DNA of 64,000 nt from Russula earlei (lineage: Eukaryota > Basidiomycota > Agaricomycetes > Russulales > Russulaceae): contig JAGFNK010000023.1 of NCBI GenBank assembly GCA_025769875.1, positions 1 through 64,000 of the forward strand, written 5' to 3'. A program made the translations under genes and the position numbers. The notes under the pieces were generated by a model. That model made no database searches. It was not told the origin of the DNA and saw only the letters and a list, made by a program, of their open reading frames with translations. Positions 33,231-44,151 of the stretch are shown here, piece after piece; the first letter of the stretch is position 1, and every line of letters starts with the position of its first letter.

Positions 33231-34229
33231 GGAAAAAATGAAAAAGCTATGTAGTGCTATATAGCTACCATAGTGTCTGTAGCAACTTTACAGCCATCAA
33301 GGTTTCATGCCTACATAGCAACCACCAAAATCTATATAGCCACCACCAGGGTTATATAGAGCACCATGAACTACATTTCTTCTACCAATGCTACATAAAT
33401 CATACATTGTTATATCAACAACATAAATATACATTTCTTCCCATCATCAACCATACCTATGTAGCCAACCACATGCTTATGTTCTACTGATTGCAACATT
33501 GTTATGATAAACAACTCAGGCACTTAAATTCACACAAATGTCAGGAAACAATATATATTTCACATATCAATGCTAACTAATATTTTCAAACTACAGTCAG
33601 ATACTCGCCTATGTGGCGCTGTTCCAGCTCTCGCACATGGCACTTCTTGGGACTGCACCCGTTGCCATTGTTGTCATTTGCGTATGTGTTCTAAGAGGTG
33701 TCTCATCATCGCTCCATATGTCCATTTCTCCCCCCGAGCACTTGACAAAAGGCCAGAGAGTATGAGAGAGAGTGCACAAAAATGAAAAGGAATAACACAC
33801 CTGTTCACTGTTCATCAGCCTGTGCCCGGGAGTGAGGGCCACCTTCTCTCGTTTCTTGGACTTGGACAGTGGTGTCAGTGGCTTTGTCGCGGTAAGAGGA
33901 GGCATCAACGACGACACAGAAGACGGCACCAGGGTACAGGTGAGTCGAGACATGAATGTGTGTTCAACATGTTGAAGCCACACGAAGCCTGTGCAAAGGA
34001 AAGCAGAGGGGAGTGACAAAAAAATGAAAAGCGAAAAAAAGGGGGGGAAGTAATGCACAGAAGGAAACCCAAAATGCACATTGGCGAGACCTAGGGAAAG
34101 GGTCGCACTTTTGTTTTCTGTGATGTGCCCATCCACTGAAATACCATTTCCTGCATGCAGGAGCTTGCGTTCAGTTCAAGCGTACTTTACCTTCAAGCAA
34201 CGCATATTTTCCCCTGTGCACAATTTTAG
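33231..34229. other. Unclassified AT-rich stretch and short minus frame
   Basis: 33240-33590 is AT-rich with repeated CTATATAGC and ACCACCA phrases. A minus frame at 33609-34136 has a hydrophobic start and a Ser/Pro/Lys segment (TPLSKSKKREKVALTPGHRL). Possible splice signals are present, but no family is recognised. Confidence 0.3.
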
Positions 34230-34643
34230 TTATTGCCGTTTTCAGCGCACTTGGCGGAGCTTGAATTCCACCCAAATCGGCGCAGAAACCCCCTCAAACA
34301 TGCGGGATGAATATCTCCCTCAAAACAGCTTCAATTCATATGAAAATTATTGTCCCTGAATCGCCTGAATGAGGGCTAGGCAGCCCCATTGTTTTCATGA
34401 GATTTGAGTGAGAATTGGTGGAGCTGGACTCAAGCCACCTCCACATGTGTATTAGATGAATTACAACTCAAAATCATGGTCTATATCTATTATTTTTCCC
34501 TCATGTTGTACCCATGGGCTGTCTTGAGGCAGCCCCATAGTGTTTTTGACTCAAGTGTTGTGGTGTGCAACGTTGTTTCCAGTGCAATTGGAGTCGCGGC
34601 CAGCCACTCATCACCCCTCTCGCCTCTCGATTCTGACCATCCT
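34230..34643. repeat. Left TIR of copy 2
   Basis: Reverse complement of 36448-36853 with about 90-95% identity by eye. Confidence 0.85.
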
Positions 34644-34775
34644 TCTTGTTTTTCACAGACAGAGAGGAGTGGGTTGCAAAGAGGGGTCCTATTCTGAACT
34701 CTTTCTACTACAGAGTAGCTAGGGTGTTTTTATATACAGGAGAGAGGTACTAGAGATGAATGGCATGAAAATGAA

Positions 34776-36425
34776 TCAAGACTGGTTGAGACGGTTGAGG
34801 CGGTCGTGAAAGGCTTGAGACGCGAACGCGTCTAGTGTGCCGAGGCGTGCATGGGCGCGTGCGGCGGTCGCGGCTGCTTGTGCTGCGGAAGACGCGAAGG
34901 CGGCGATCGGCGATGGCGATGACGGAAGAGGCGAGGGCGATGGGAAACGGAGGCGATGGAGACGAGGGCGGCGGTGACGAGATGGCGGCTGCGTGGTGGT
35001 GGTGTTGTCTTGTGGCGGTGGCGGCGTGGTCGTCTCCATTGCAGGTGGTGGCAGCAGGCGTGGACGAGGAGCGAAGGCGTAGGCGGTGAGCGTGAGTTCG
35101 TAGATAGAGACGTAGGTGGCGAGGACTCGAGAAAGAGGATGCGTGGGGCGGCTTGCGCGGGGGTGGGATCTGTCGTCTTGCGGCGGCGGTGGCGGGGTCG
35201 TCTCCACTGCAGGTGTCGGCAGCAGACGTGGGCGAGAGCGCGCGAACGGATGGGGAGGCGATGTGGGAGGCGGCGTGCGGTGTGCTGTTGGCGTCCGCGA
35301 CTGCTTCTCCTGCGACGGCGGCTTCTGCTCCTGTTGTGGCGTGTCGTGGCTAAGTTCGTGGCCGAGGCCTTCTTGGTCTTCTGGGGTGGTGCTGGTGGCG
35401 AGGGGTTGCGACGGTGCGGCGGTGCTGGTGTCGCGCGAAACTACTAAAGCGGCGGCTGAGACTGAGAAGACTGAGGCTGAGACTGAGAAGGTGGCGGCGG
35501 ACTGAGCTGGTGCGACGGTGGAGGCGGACGGGGCGGAGGCGACGACTGAGGGCGACGCAGGGGCGACGGCGGCGGTGGCTGACAAGGGCGTGGCGGCGGT
35601 GGCTTGTGAGACGGTGGTGGAGACGGCGGCGTGTGGCGCTAAGACGTCGGTGGCTGAGGCTGAGGCTACGGTGGCGGCTGACGAGACTAAGGCGGCTGGC
35701 AAGGCTAAGAGCGCGGTGGCGGCGGTTCACTGATCTGAAGCTGGGGCGACGGAGACGGCTGGCAAAACTAGGGGCGCGGTGGCGGCGGCTGAGACTGAGA
35801 AGGCTGAGGCTGAGGGCAGGGTGGAGACGGCGGCGGCTGGCGATGCTGGTGCTATGACAGACTGGGCTGAACTGACGAGTACGGGCGAGGCTAAGACGGA
35901 GACTGATGCGAAGTCGGCGGCTGGCACGACTGAGGCTACTGTGGCAACGGACGAGGCGACGGACGAGACTGAGGGCGACGAGACGACTGAGGGCGCGGGA
36001 GCGGATGAGACGAAGGCGGGGGTGGCAGACGAGGCTGCGAGGGCTGAAGTGGCGGGCGGCGCTAAAACGTCGGTGGGCGAGGTTGAGATGGTGGTTGTGC
36101 ATGGAGCTGAGACAGTGGCCATAGCAGGCGACACTGAGGGCGCGGGAGCTGGTTGGGCTAAGACGGGGACAGTGGCGATAGGCGATGTCACGGCTGAGGC
36201 TACGGCAGCGGGGACAGACGAGGTGGCGACGATGGCGAATGCGGGCGATGCTGGGACGGCGAGGGCAGGTGGAGCCGAGGCGATGATGGCTGGCGAGTCG
36301 AGGATGGCGGCGGTGAACGAGGTGACGGGAACGGCGGACGAGGTGGGAACCGCAGGGACGATGGGCAAGGCAGGCGAGGCGGAGGCGATGGTGCACGATG
36401 TAGGGACGGAGGCTGGAGCGGGCAT
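34776..36425 (-). other. Ala/Val/Ser/Pro-rich minus frames inside the TIR element
   Basis: Two long minus frames (36425-35727 and 35702-34776) encode low-complexity ASxAxVxASA-type sequence and then Pro-rich and Arg/His segments. The open state is partly a composition effect of GC-rich repeats (GGCGGCGGC, GAGGCT). The end of the second frame (DAFASQAFHDRLNRL) is shared with a minus frame at about 50120-50040 (CRAFHDRLDRL). The segment may therefore once have been coding. Confidence 0.35.
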
Positions 36426-36447
36426 GGGCGCAGGGTATGTGTATGGT

Positions 36448-36853
36448 CAGAATGAAGAGGTAAGAGGGGCAATGAGTGGCTGGCCGTCACTCCAATCACA
36501 CTGAAAACAATGTTGCACACCACAACACTTGAGTCAAAAAAACTATGGGGCTGCCTCAAGACAGCCCATGGGTACAACATGAGGGAAAAATAATAGATAT
36601 AGACCATGATTTTGAGTTGTAATTCATCTAATACACATGTGGAGGTGGCTTGAGTCCAGCTCCACCAATTCTCACTCAAATCTCATGAAAACAATGGGGC
36701 TGCCTAGCCCTCATTCAGGCGATTCAGGGACAATAATTTTCATATGAATTGAAGCTGTTTTGAGGGAGATATTCATCCCGCATGTTTGAGGGGGTTTCTG
36801 CGCCGATTTGGGTGGAATTCAAGCTCCGCCAAGTGCGCTGAAAACGGCAATAA
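36448..36853. repeat. Right TIR of copy 2
   Basis: Pairs with 34230-34643 and matches 1672-2023 directly. Confidence 0.85.
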
Positions 36854-37139
36854 GTTGTTTGTGTGCGTTTTTTTTCTTTCACTTACATGCAAGTCCTCTC
36901 ATATGTCATTGTCATCCCCATCGTCACCACTGCAGTGACACAGAAGAAGGGAGTGAGAAGGTAGCTTGAAGGCCAACAAGAGGCTGTTTAGTAGGAAGGA
37001 GAGGGGAGATGATGAGAGAGTGTGTGAAAACAAAACAAAAAATGCACCTGCAGAAACAACACGGCACAGGAAACAGAATTAAGTGGTGTCTACAGACCGG
37101 ACCAGTTTTTCCTGATGGGGGCCAGCACAAAGAGACCAG
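36854..37139. other. Spacer
   Basis: No supported feature; T- and A-rich runs only. Confidence 0.35.
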
Positions 37140-37590
37140 TTCAAGGGTTTAGCATCTCAAAACTAAGTCAAGCAATGACTAGTCCATGGACAGAGTCAAT
37201 CTTCTGGTTACTTCACAGAAGAGGAGGATGATGAGAGAGAGGCAGAAGAGGAAGAGGGACACAAGGGTTCCCTGAGGCAAGCTCAAGTCAAGCAGAGTAT
37301 GGGCCAGCAGAACAAGTTGTGATTGAGAGAGGATGCAGAGCAGGGAGTGCAACAGGAGTTGAGACAAAGCTAAGCTTGGGGCATTCCCCAGCTTCTACAA
37401 GCACTTAAACACTGTATGTAGCAAGGCTGTACAGTACTATATGTGGAACAATAGATAGAGCTAAGCCAGTAGCAAAAGGGGATCAAATAATAGGTGAATC
37501 ACAAAAAGATGAAACAGTAAGAGGCAGTCACAATCAAGGGATGAAACTGTAACCAAGGGGATGAGAGTGGAGTGTAAGAGTAGTAACAGG
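37140..37590 (-). repeat. LTR family B, diverged fragment
   Basis: It matches 7790-8290 in the same orientation, including CTTGGGGCATTCCCCAGCTTCTAC and the AACAATAGATA stretch. Both ends are eroded and there is no duplication. Confidence 0.75.
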
Positions 37591-37912
37591 TCCTACTCCA
37601 GTCAAGGCAAAATTCAGAAAGTCTTTAGCTCATCCTTGAAACCTGGCATATCTTTTTCCATTACTTCCTACTTTGAATGGAATGTCAATTGATGCTGACT
37701 CCAGTTTTGTTCACCTCCAATTGTGATAAGGACAATCTTGCTTTTGACAAAAGTACCAATGGAGTTGACTATGTTCTGTATCCTTCTTTTCCAAGATATA
37801 GAGTCTTAGAGGAGTTCCTGTTTGACACAGGTTCTTCCCTATGACTACTTCAGCATAAATTTGGATTCAAATTTTGCTCCTCCTTGGTGCAAAGGTAAGT
37901 ACACTCAACTTA
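37591..37912 (-). other. Internal remnant beside the LTR-E 5' LTR
   Basis: If 37913-38468 is a 5' LTR on the minus strand, this is its leader and gag start. No clear gag domain is visible. The bases CTCAACTTA (37904-37912) adjoin the LTR and match its transcript start. Confidence 0.35.
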
Positions 37913-38468
37913 TGTTAAGATTCACTTAATATTATTTGCTTTTAAAGCAATAGAGTTGCTTGATATAGTTCAAGCACTAGACTTTGAAAGTCTTTGATAT
38001 TATCTCAGACAAGATGGTATATGTAAGAGATGAAAGGGGCCTCTTATTGCTTTTAGAAGTAGAGTTCTGAGAGATCTAGAGAATGATGAAAATTCAAAGA
38101 GTAAGTTGAGCATAAGGCTCAACCTTTGATACATCAGAGTATTTATACCATATCCTGATAACTGCTGATCCAATTCACACAAAACTTGAGAAGCACATAG
38201 CTGAGATCCTCTACTATCCAAAAGAGAAATTTCAAGCAAAAAATATCAATAATGACTCACACATGAGTCATTCCTTCCTAGCATCTGTCATCAGGTCAGT
38301 AAGCAATCAGTAAGCAACAGTCATCAAATCACTAAGCAATCACTAAGCATCAGTCAGCTGATCAGTAAGCAGGTGAGTAAGCAAACATAGGTAAGCAGTC
38401 AATCCAGAACACAGGTCAATTCCTAACATCAATGCACACCAGTCAATCACCACCAAAAGGATGTTACA
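37913..38468 (-). repeat. Putative LTR, family E
   Basis: On the minus strand it runs from TGTAACATCC to GAATCTTAACA. It has a GGTATAAATAC box at about 38150 and a perfect hairpin GTTGAGC-CTTAT-GCTCAAC (38105-38123) at the predicted transcript start. The nine bases directly inside the LTR end are complementary to the 3' arm of that hairpin, as in the two complete Gypsy elements. There is no matching duplication at the outer ends, as expected for a lone LTR of a broken element. Confidence 0.55.
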
Positions 38469-39331
38469 GAGTGGTTTGGGGTCTGGAGGTTGCTGGATGA
38501 CTGAACTATGGACCAGATTGTTTGCATCATGCATGCATCAGATCTTGATCATTTATGTTTCTTAATATTGCATTTGGAACACATTGATCATATCTTTCTG
38601 AAGATGTATTGTAGGAGCAATGAATTGCATTGCTTCTGTTCCAGATGTTCCTGTGCTGCTGTGTACATTGATTTCCTGATTAAGGAAGTACTTACTACTT
38701 CCTTTAACACCAAGTTGTTTACTATGGAAGCACTGAATGCTTCCAACACCAAGATCACTTACAGTGAAAGCAACCATTGCTTTCAGACACTATCCTCACT
38801 ACTTACAGTAGCAAGAACCTTATCCCTGAGAGTTATACAAAGCCCTCAGTTCATAGCAGTTGAGCCTTAAACTCAACTTAGTTTGCCAATCCCAAACAGT
38901 TGACTCCTACCCTGTCTGCAGAGCCCCTCTCATCTTATTAACATACTCTTGAAGGACTTGACACTCCTTCCACTCCACAAGTATTGCTTGCTTGACTCAA
39001 GCATATCTGCATTGATAGGACATGTTTACAGACATGACCATCAAACCCCATCAAGGCCCTTTGGAGCCTTAACAGCAAGGTGGTAAAGCAAAGTCAGTGT
39101 CAACCTTTCTCAGGAATAAAGCACAAGGTCAGTGCTTATCTTATTTGCATTGAGACATCATCACTTATTGTGTTGCACTTGACTAGGGACACCAGCAAAA
39201 GCCTTTGAGGCTCAGTTGAAGAAACTAAAGGGTGTGGTTACTGTTTCTCCCCTTGTTCATTCCTGACAAAATTATAAGCTGAGAATAATGCCCTGTGCAA
39301 GGCTGCTGCTGCTAAATAAAATACTGTAATG
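38469..39331. other. Unclassified repeat-like DNA
   Basis: No gene is supported. A plus frame at 38508-38870 has no recognisable family. The composition resembles other decayed LTR regions of the window. Confidence 0.3.
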
Positions 39332-39810
39332 TGTTGAGATCAGCACTGGCCTGAGCCCCAGGTGCGCTGTGATGCAATCACAACTCTGATGCGTTGATGC
39401 ATCAGATCACCCAGACCGGGCATTACCGGCTTCAGCTCATACACTGCAGCACACATTAGAGACATTGATTAGATGATTTCGGACAATCAGTAGCTAGTTA
39501 CCACTGATCCTTGGACATACTTAGTGATCCATAATGGTAGTTAGCTGCACTGCACTTAGTGGCAGTCTCAGGTACTTAAGAACGCCACAAAGCATGTAGA
39601 TCACTTCAGTTTTGTATCAACTAAACTGAAGTGAGTACTTAGTCTATGATATCTTATTGCTCTGTACTGATAACGCATTGTAGCTATTGTCTGACAGGTA
39701 CATTATTTATATCAGTTTTGTATCAACTAAACTGAACTATTGTCTGATAGATCTGCCTGCGATCTTATCATCTCCTGCTATCTAATCACACACACTGCAC
39801 ATTTTCAACA
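39332..39810 (+). repeat. Copia-1 5' LTR
   Basis: It begins TGTTGA and ends TCAACA, a perfect 6-bp inverted end. It contains two copies of the phrase TCAGTTTTGTATCAACTAAACTGAA, each able to form a hairpin. The primer site follows without a gap. Confidence 0.9.
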
Positions 39811-39822
39811 GGTTATGGGCCC
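39811..39822 (+). promoter_or_regulatory. Copia-1 primer binding site, half initiator tRNA-Met type
   Basis: GGTTATGGGCCC directly follows the LTR and is complementary to the anticodon arm of initiator tRNA-Met. It is identical to the site of Copia-2. Confidence 0.75.
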
Positions 39823-42800
39823 TGCCCATATCTAAAGTCCAAAGAGATCACCACACATGTTTATTCCTATAACACCTCCCTTCCCCACAAACCTCTGTTA
39901 TCAGACGACATCTTACTCCCTTGGTCCCTGGAGCCAAAGGATTGACGCACATGCAGTTACATCACATGTCAAAGATACTGATTTGATCTCTAATTGATCT
40001 GGCTATAATTGCTCTGCTGGTCTGGATTGGCAATTCTCCCTATTACCTAACATTTCCAAATGACACTCCCCCCCATCTTTATGCAACCCACCGGAATCTC
40101 GATGGAGATCTTGGGTGCAGTTAATTGGCCACTTTTGTCAAAGTGCTTTGAAGCTATCACCAAGATGAATGGCTTCAATCGTCACTTAACTGATACCAAA
40201 CCTTCTGGCAATGCCAACTGGGATGCTGAAGAATTGGCACTAGAAGGTGTCTTTGATCTTTACATTCAGCCGGACATACTAGTCCGGATAAGTGATGCCA
40301 AATTCAGTACTTGCAAACTCAAGTGGGATGAACTCAAACGCATCAGCAGCGGCATTGGATCTATGTCCGCATTCAACACATGGACTGCACTCTCTGCTAC
40401 ATCCTTGGACAACACAAGTCCCATGATCCTGCAGCTACAGAAACTAAATGATGTGCGAATCAATCTCCAAAACAACAAATACATCATTCCTGATGGCCTC
40501 TACAGTCTTATCATTCTCCAAGCTTTACCCGAAGCTTACTCGGGTCTAGCGCAAATTATCTTAGCCAGTGGCGATCCTGCCGATCTTAATCCCCAGACAA
40601 TCCAAGATCAGATCCTCAATGAGGAAAGTTGCCAGGCCAGTTCCTCTGCGTCTCTTAACAAAGTCGCTCCAGTCAAAAAGGACAAAGACAAGCCCAAAAT
40701 AAAATGCTATTATTGTCAGAAACTTGGACACAAGTCTCCGGAGTGCAGAAAGAAGAAAAAGGATGAAGAGGAGAAGGCGAAGAAAGAGTTGGAGACCAGT
40801 GCAGGAACTAATAGAAAGGTCAACCCACACATAGTAGAGACTAGCGCTACTATTACGGAGGTCTCAGATGATGAAAATGATATTTGAATTTCCCTTTACA
40901 CGGCGGCTAGATCCCGCTGGATGATTGACTCTGGAGCAACCCATCATATTAGTCCATCCTGGACTGACTTCATCACCTACGCTCCGGCCTCCGGGTCAGT
41001 CAATCTTGGAGGTCACACAATCATCAAGCAGATCGGGACCAGATCAGTGTCCGTCCTACCACCTGGAGGAAATGGAGATATTCAATTGACCCTCACAAAC
41101 ATTATGGAGGCCGACGCACATTACTTCTCAGTCAGTGCACTGCTCCGGAAGGGGGGACACATCACATTTACTCAAAAGGAGTGTCAAATCTACATCAAAG
41201 ATCAGAAGATCGCACAAGGATACCTGGAGCACAATCTATTCTACATTGATTTCTCATCTCCAGCTCTCCACACGCAATCAGGTGTATTACCACTTCACAT
41301 CTGGCATCAGTGCATGGGACATATGTCTCACCACGCGTTAATCACTCACAGCAATTCTGTTAATGGAATCTCACTTAACCCCAAGGATCGCGATCACTCC
41401 CCTTGCTAGGGGTGTGAACTCGGCAAACAGACACAACTACCTTTCTTGGCCTCCCCTAAGCAATCGGATCGTTGGCTACAAATCATCCATACTGACTTAG
41501 CCAGTCCGATGCAGGTCCAGTCTATCTGAGGTGCCAACTACTGGGCAACGTTCATTGATGACTACTCTCACTATGGAGTAGTGTACTTCCTCAAATCTAA
41601 AGATCAGTGTGCCGATGCATTTAAGAAATATCTCACGTGGTCGGAAAATCAGACTCGCAATAAAATCAAAGCATTGCACTCAGATTGTGGAGGGGAGTAC
41701 TTGTCGGGCACACTCAGATCGGTCTTAGATCAACAGGGGATCAAACACAGATTAACAATACCAGGTTCACCACAACAGAACAGAGTTGCTGAATGATGGA
41801 ACCAAACCCTTGAAGATAAGATGTGCACCATGATTCACGCTGCTGGTCTCAGTCTTGGGTACTGGGAGCTTGCTACTGACACAGCTGTTCACATTCACAA
41901 TCAGACTCCTACTTGTGTTCTTAATTGGTGCACACCTCATACATTATGGACAGATGGTCACATTCCAGACGTCTCCTATTTCCGCGTCTTCGGATGTAAG
42001 GTGTATGTACACACACCTGCCAACAAATGGAAGAAGCTTGATCCGAGATCCGTCAAGATGATCTTTGTTGGGTATGAGTCTGGGTCTAAGGGTTATCAAC
42101 TCTGGAATCAATCTACCTGAAAGTTATTTTTATCGCACGATGTCATCTTTGATGAGCGCATACTACCAGCCAGGGGAGATGCTAGTGTCGCTCCTCCTCT
42201 GGCGCAATCCTTGGTCCCTTTAGGACCAGAGATACTCACTGTCCCTTATCCTTATCAACTGGAAACACACACACCTAGTCCTGCACCTCTGGAAACCCCA
42301 CTAAATCCCAATACACCAAATTCACTTTATCATACCCCTTCCACTCAGCCTGTTCCGCACACTCTGCCACGCCGCATGCAGCCTGTGTGCCAAGTTTGTC
42401 TGCACCAGCCTCACTCGGCCTTACCAGGACCGTCCTTTGGTCCACTGCGTCCACCCTCCCCTAGACGTCTTCAGTCTAATCCACGTCCTAATCCTAGATT
42501 TGTTACTACTAATGCAGATGCGGGGGGGCACCTATCACATATGGCACTCTTAGTGACGGCAGAAGTGATCACTCTGGCTACATTTTGGGAAGCCATGTCA
42601 TTGGAATCTGCCAATGAATGGAGAACCGCGTGTCAATATGAGATCAACGTGCTCACTAAAAATGGTACCTGGGATCTCATTGATCTACTGCCAGGCCGTA
42701 AGGCCGTCAGATCAAGATGGGTGTTTGCACACAAATCTGATGGCAGATTTCGCGTGCATTTGGTCACAAAGGGGTTCACCCAAGTAGAGGGAATTGATTA

Positions 42801-43246
42801 TGATGAAACCTTCTCACCAGTTGCCAGGTTTGAGTCTTTGGAACTGCTACTAGCGTTGGCCGTGCTGGAAAATTGGGAGATCCACCAAATGGACATCAAG
42901 TCAGTGTTCCTCAATGGCACACTGGAGGAAGAGATCTACATGGAGCAACCTCAAGGTTTCATCACTCCAAACCAGGAAGACAAAGTCTGTCACTTAAAGA
43001 AGGCACTCTATGGCCTCAAACAAGCCTCATGTGCATGGAACTTGCAGTTCCATGGAGTGCTCACTGGACTCGGCTTCATGCACACACACTCAGACACTGG
43101 AGTTTATCATCACCAAGATGCATGGGGGACCATAATCATTATCCTCTATGTTGATGATGTCACCATCTTAGGCGATTCACTCCCACTGATTGCAGATATT
43201 AAGAGATCATTGTCCATGCGCTACGAGATGACTGATCTAGGCAAGA

Positions 43247-44127
43247 TGTTACACCATTTTCCTTTTACGTTTACTTCTTACCTTTTGCTACGGACTGCTT
43301 GCTTGCATATGTCCCTTTACTTACTGGTCTTGTGATCTCTTACGTCTTGTGATCCTTTCTGTGTTATCATGTGATCCATACACGTCCAGGTAACACTGGA
43401 TTGCTGTTACTTTCCCTTTGTTTGGTTTTCTTTCCATTTATGTTCACTTCTTAGTTTCAACTGTGCAAAGCTGCGCACCTACTGTGCAGCACAGTTACTT
43501 GGTTCTGACTCATTCGTGGCCTCATTCCTATGACTCCTACTTATTATGACTCCTACTATACTAGTAGCACAGTCAAAGCGCAGCTATTGCTGCGCTTCTC
43601 CTGTATATATAAGCTCAGTACTTTGTGACCAAAGCCCTAAGCTTGGTCTCTTGTAGAATCCAACCTACTCTTGTCCAAACATATTCGCCTGCAACCCACT
43701 TCACTCTCACAAACTTAACTCACAACCACCTCTCCATTTCATCAACTCTCAACACACCATCCACCATCTACTCTTCGCCTTTCCCTTCCTTCCCTAAGAG
43801 TCTCTCTTCACTCTCCTGAGAAGAGCTCTCCTCCTTTCAGACCTACCTCCTCTACTCTCTCTGCGTTGTTCAAGGTCCCGACGGACTTGAACGCATATAG
43901 CTAGTGGAACCAGCCCTAGTCTATTCCATTACAAACTTACCCTAGCTTCTCAACAGACCGAGTCGTACTAGGAAGGGTCTATTGGCCATAACCTGTTTAG
44001 CATAAAACACTTCGACCGCTGCAGGGATCCTTACTCACTATACACGGGAACCAGCCCGTTTCTTGAACACATCTCTATCATTGACTTGCTTTCTGCTTGT
44101 GAACTGACACGGCTAGTTACCGTGACA
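43247..44127 (+). repeat. Gypsy-1 5' LTR
   Basis: Starts TGTTACACC and ends ACCGTGACA. TATATATAAG lies at 43604-43613. The predicted transcript start region contains GACCAAAGC-CCTAA-GCTTGGTC, a hairpin with one bulged A (43626-43648). Confidence 0.95.
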
Positions 44128-44129
44128 TC

Positions 44130-44141
44130 AGACCAAGCTTA
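44130..44141 (+). promoter_or_regulatory. Gypsy-1 putative self-primer binding site
   Basis: Two bases after the LTR, AGACCAAGCTTA is the perfect reverse complement of TAAGCTTGGTCT at 43638-43649, about 34 nt downstream of the TATA box. The spacing to the LTR (2 nt) is the same as in Gypsy-2 while the sequence differs, so the complementarity is maintained by co-variation. Confidence 0.7.
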
Positions 44142-44151
44142 ACGTTCCACC

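Larger units (their letters stand above)
34230..36853. mobile_element. TIR DNA element, complete copy 2 (2.6 kb)
   Basis: Inverted repeats of about 410 bp (34230-34643 and 36448-36853) bound a GC-rich interior. The terminal sequences are TTATTGCCGTTTTC and its complement. Long minus-strand frames of Ala/Val/Ser/Pro composition fill the interior. A TATATAAAAACACC box on the minus strand at about 34740-34725 points outward into the left TIR. The interior module next to this box is also found at 49940-50200, inside Gypsy-1. No transposase is recognised, so it is probably non-autonomous. I could not define a target duplication. Confidence 0.75.

Noticed and set aside
34776..36504. Long Ala/Arg-rich frames on both strands as genuine proteins
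   Set aside because: Several overlapping frames are open at once on both strands, as expected for GC-rich repeats without stop codons. Kept only as a low-confidence note.
38270..38400. CRISPR-like array of AGTAAGCAATC phrases
   Set aside because: Units are short, irregular and imperfect and lie in a eukaryotic LTR. No spacer structure.
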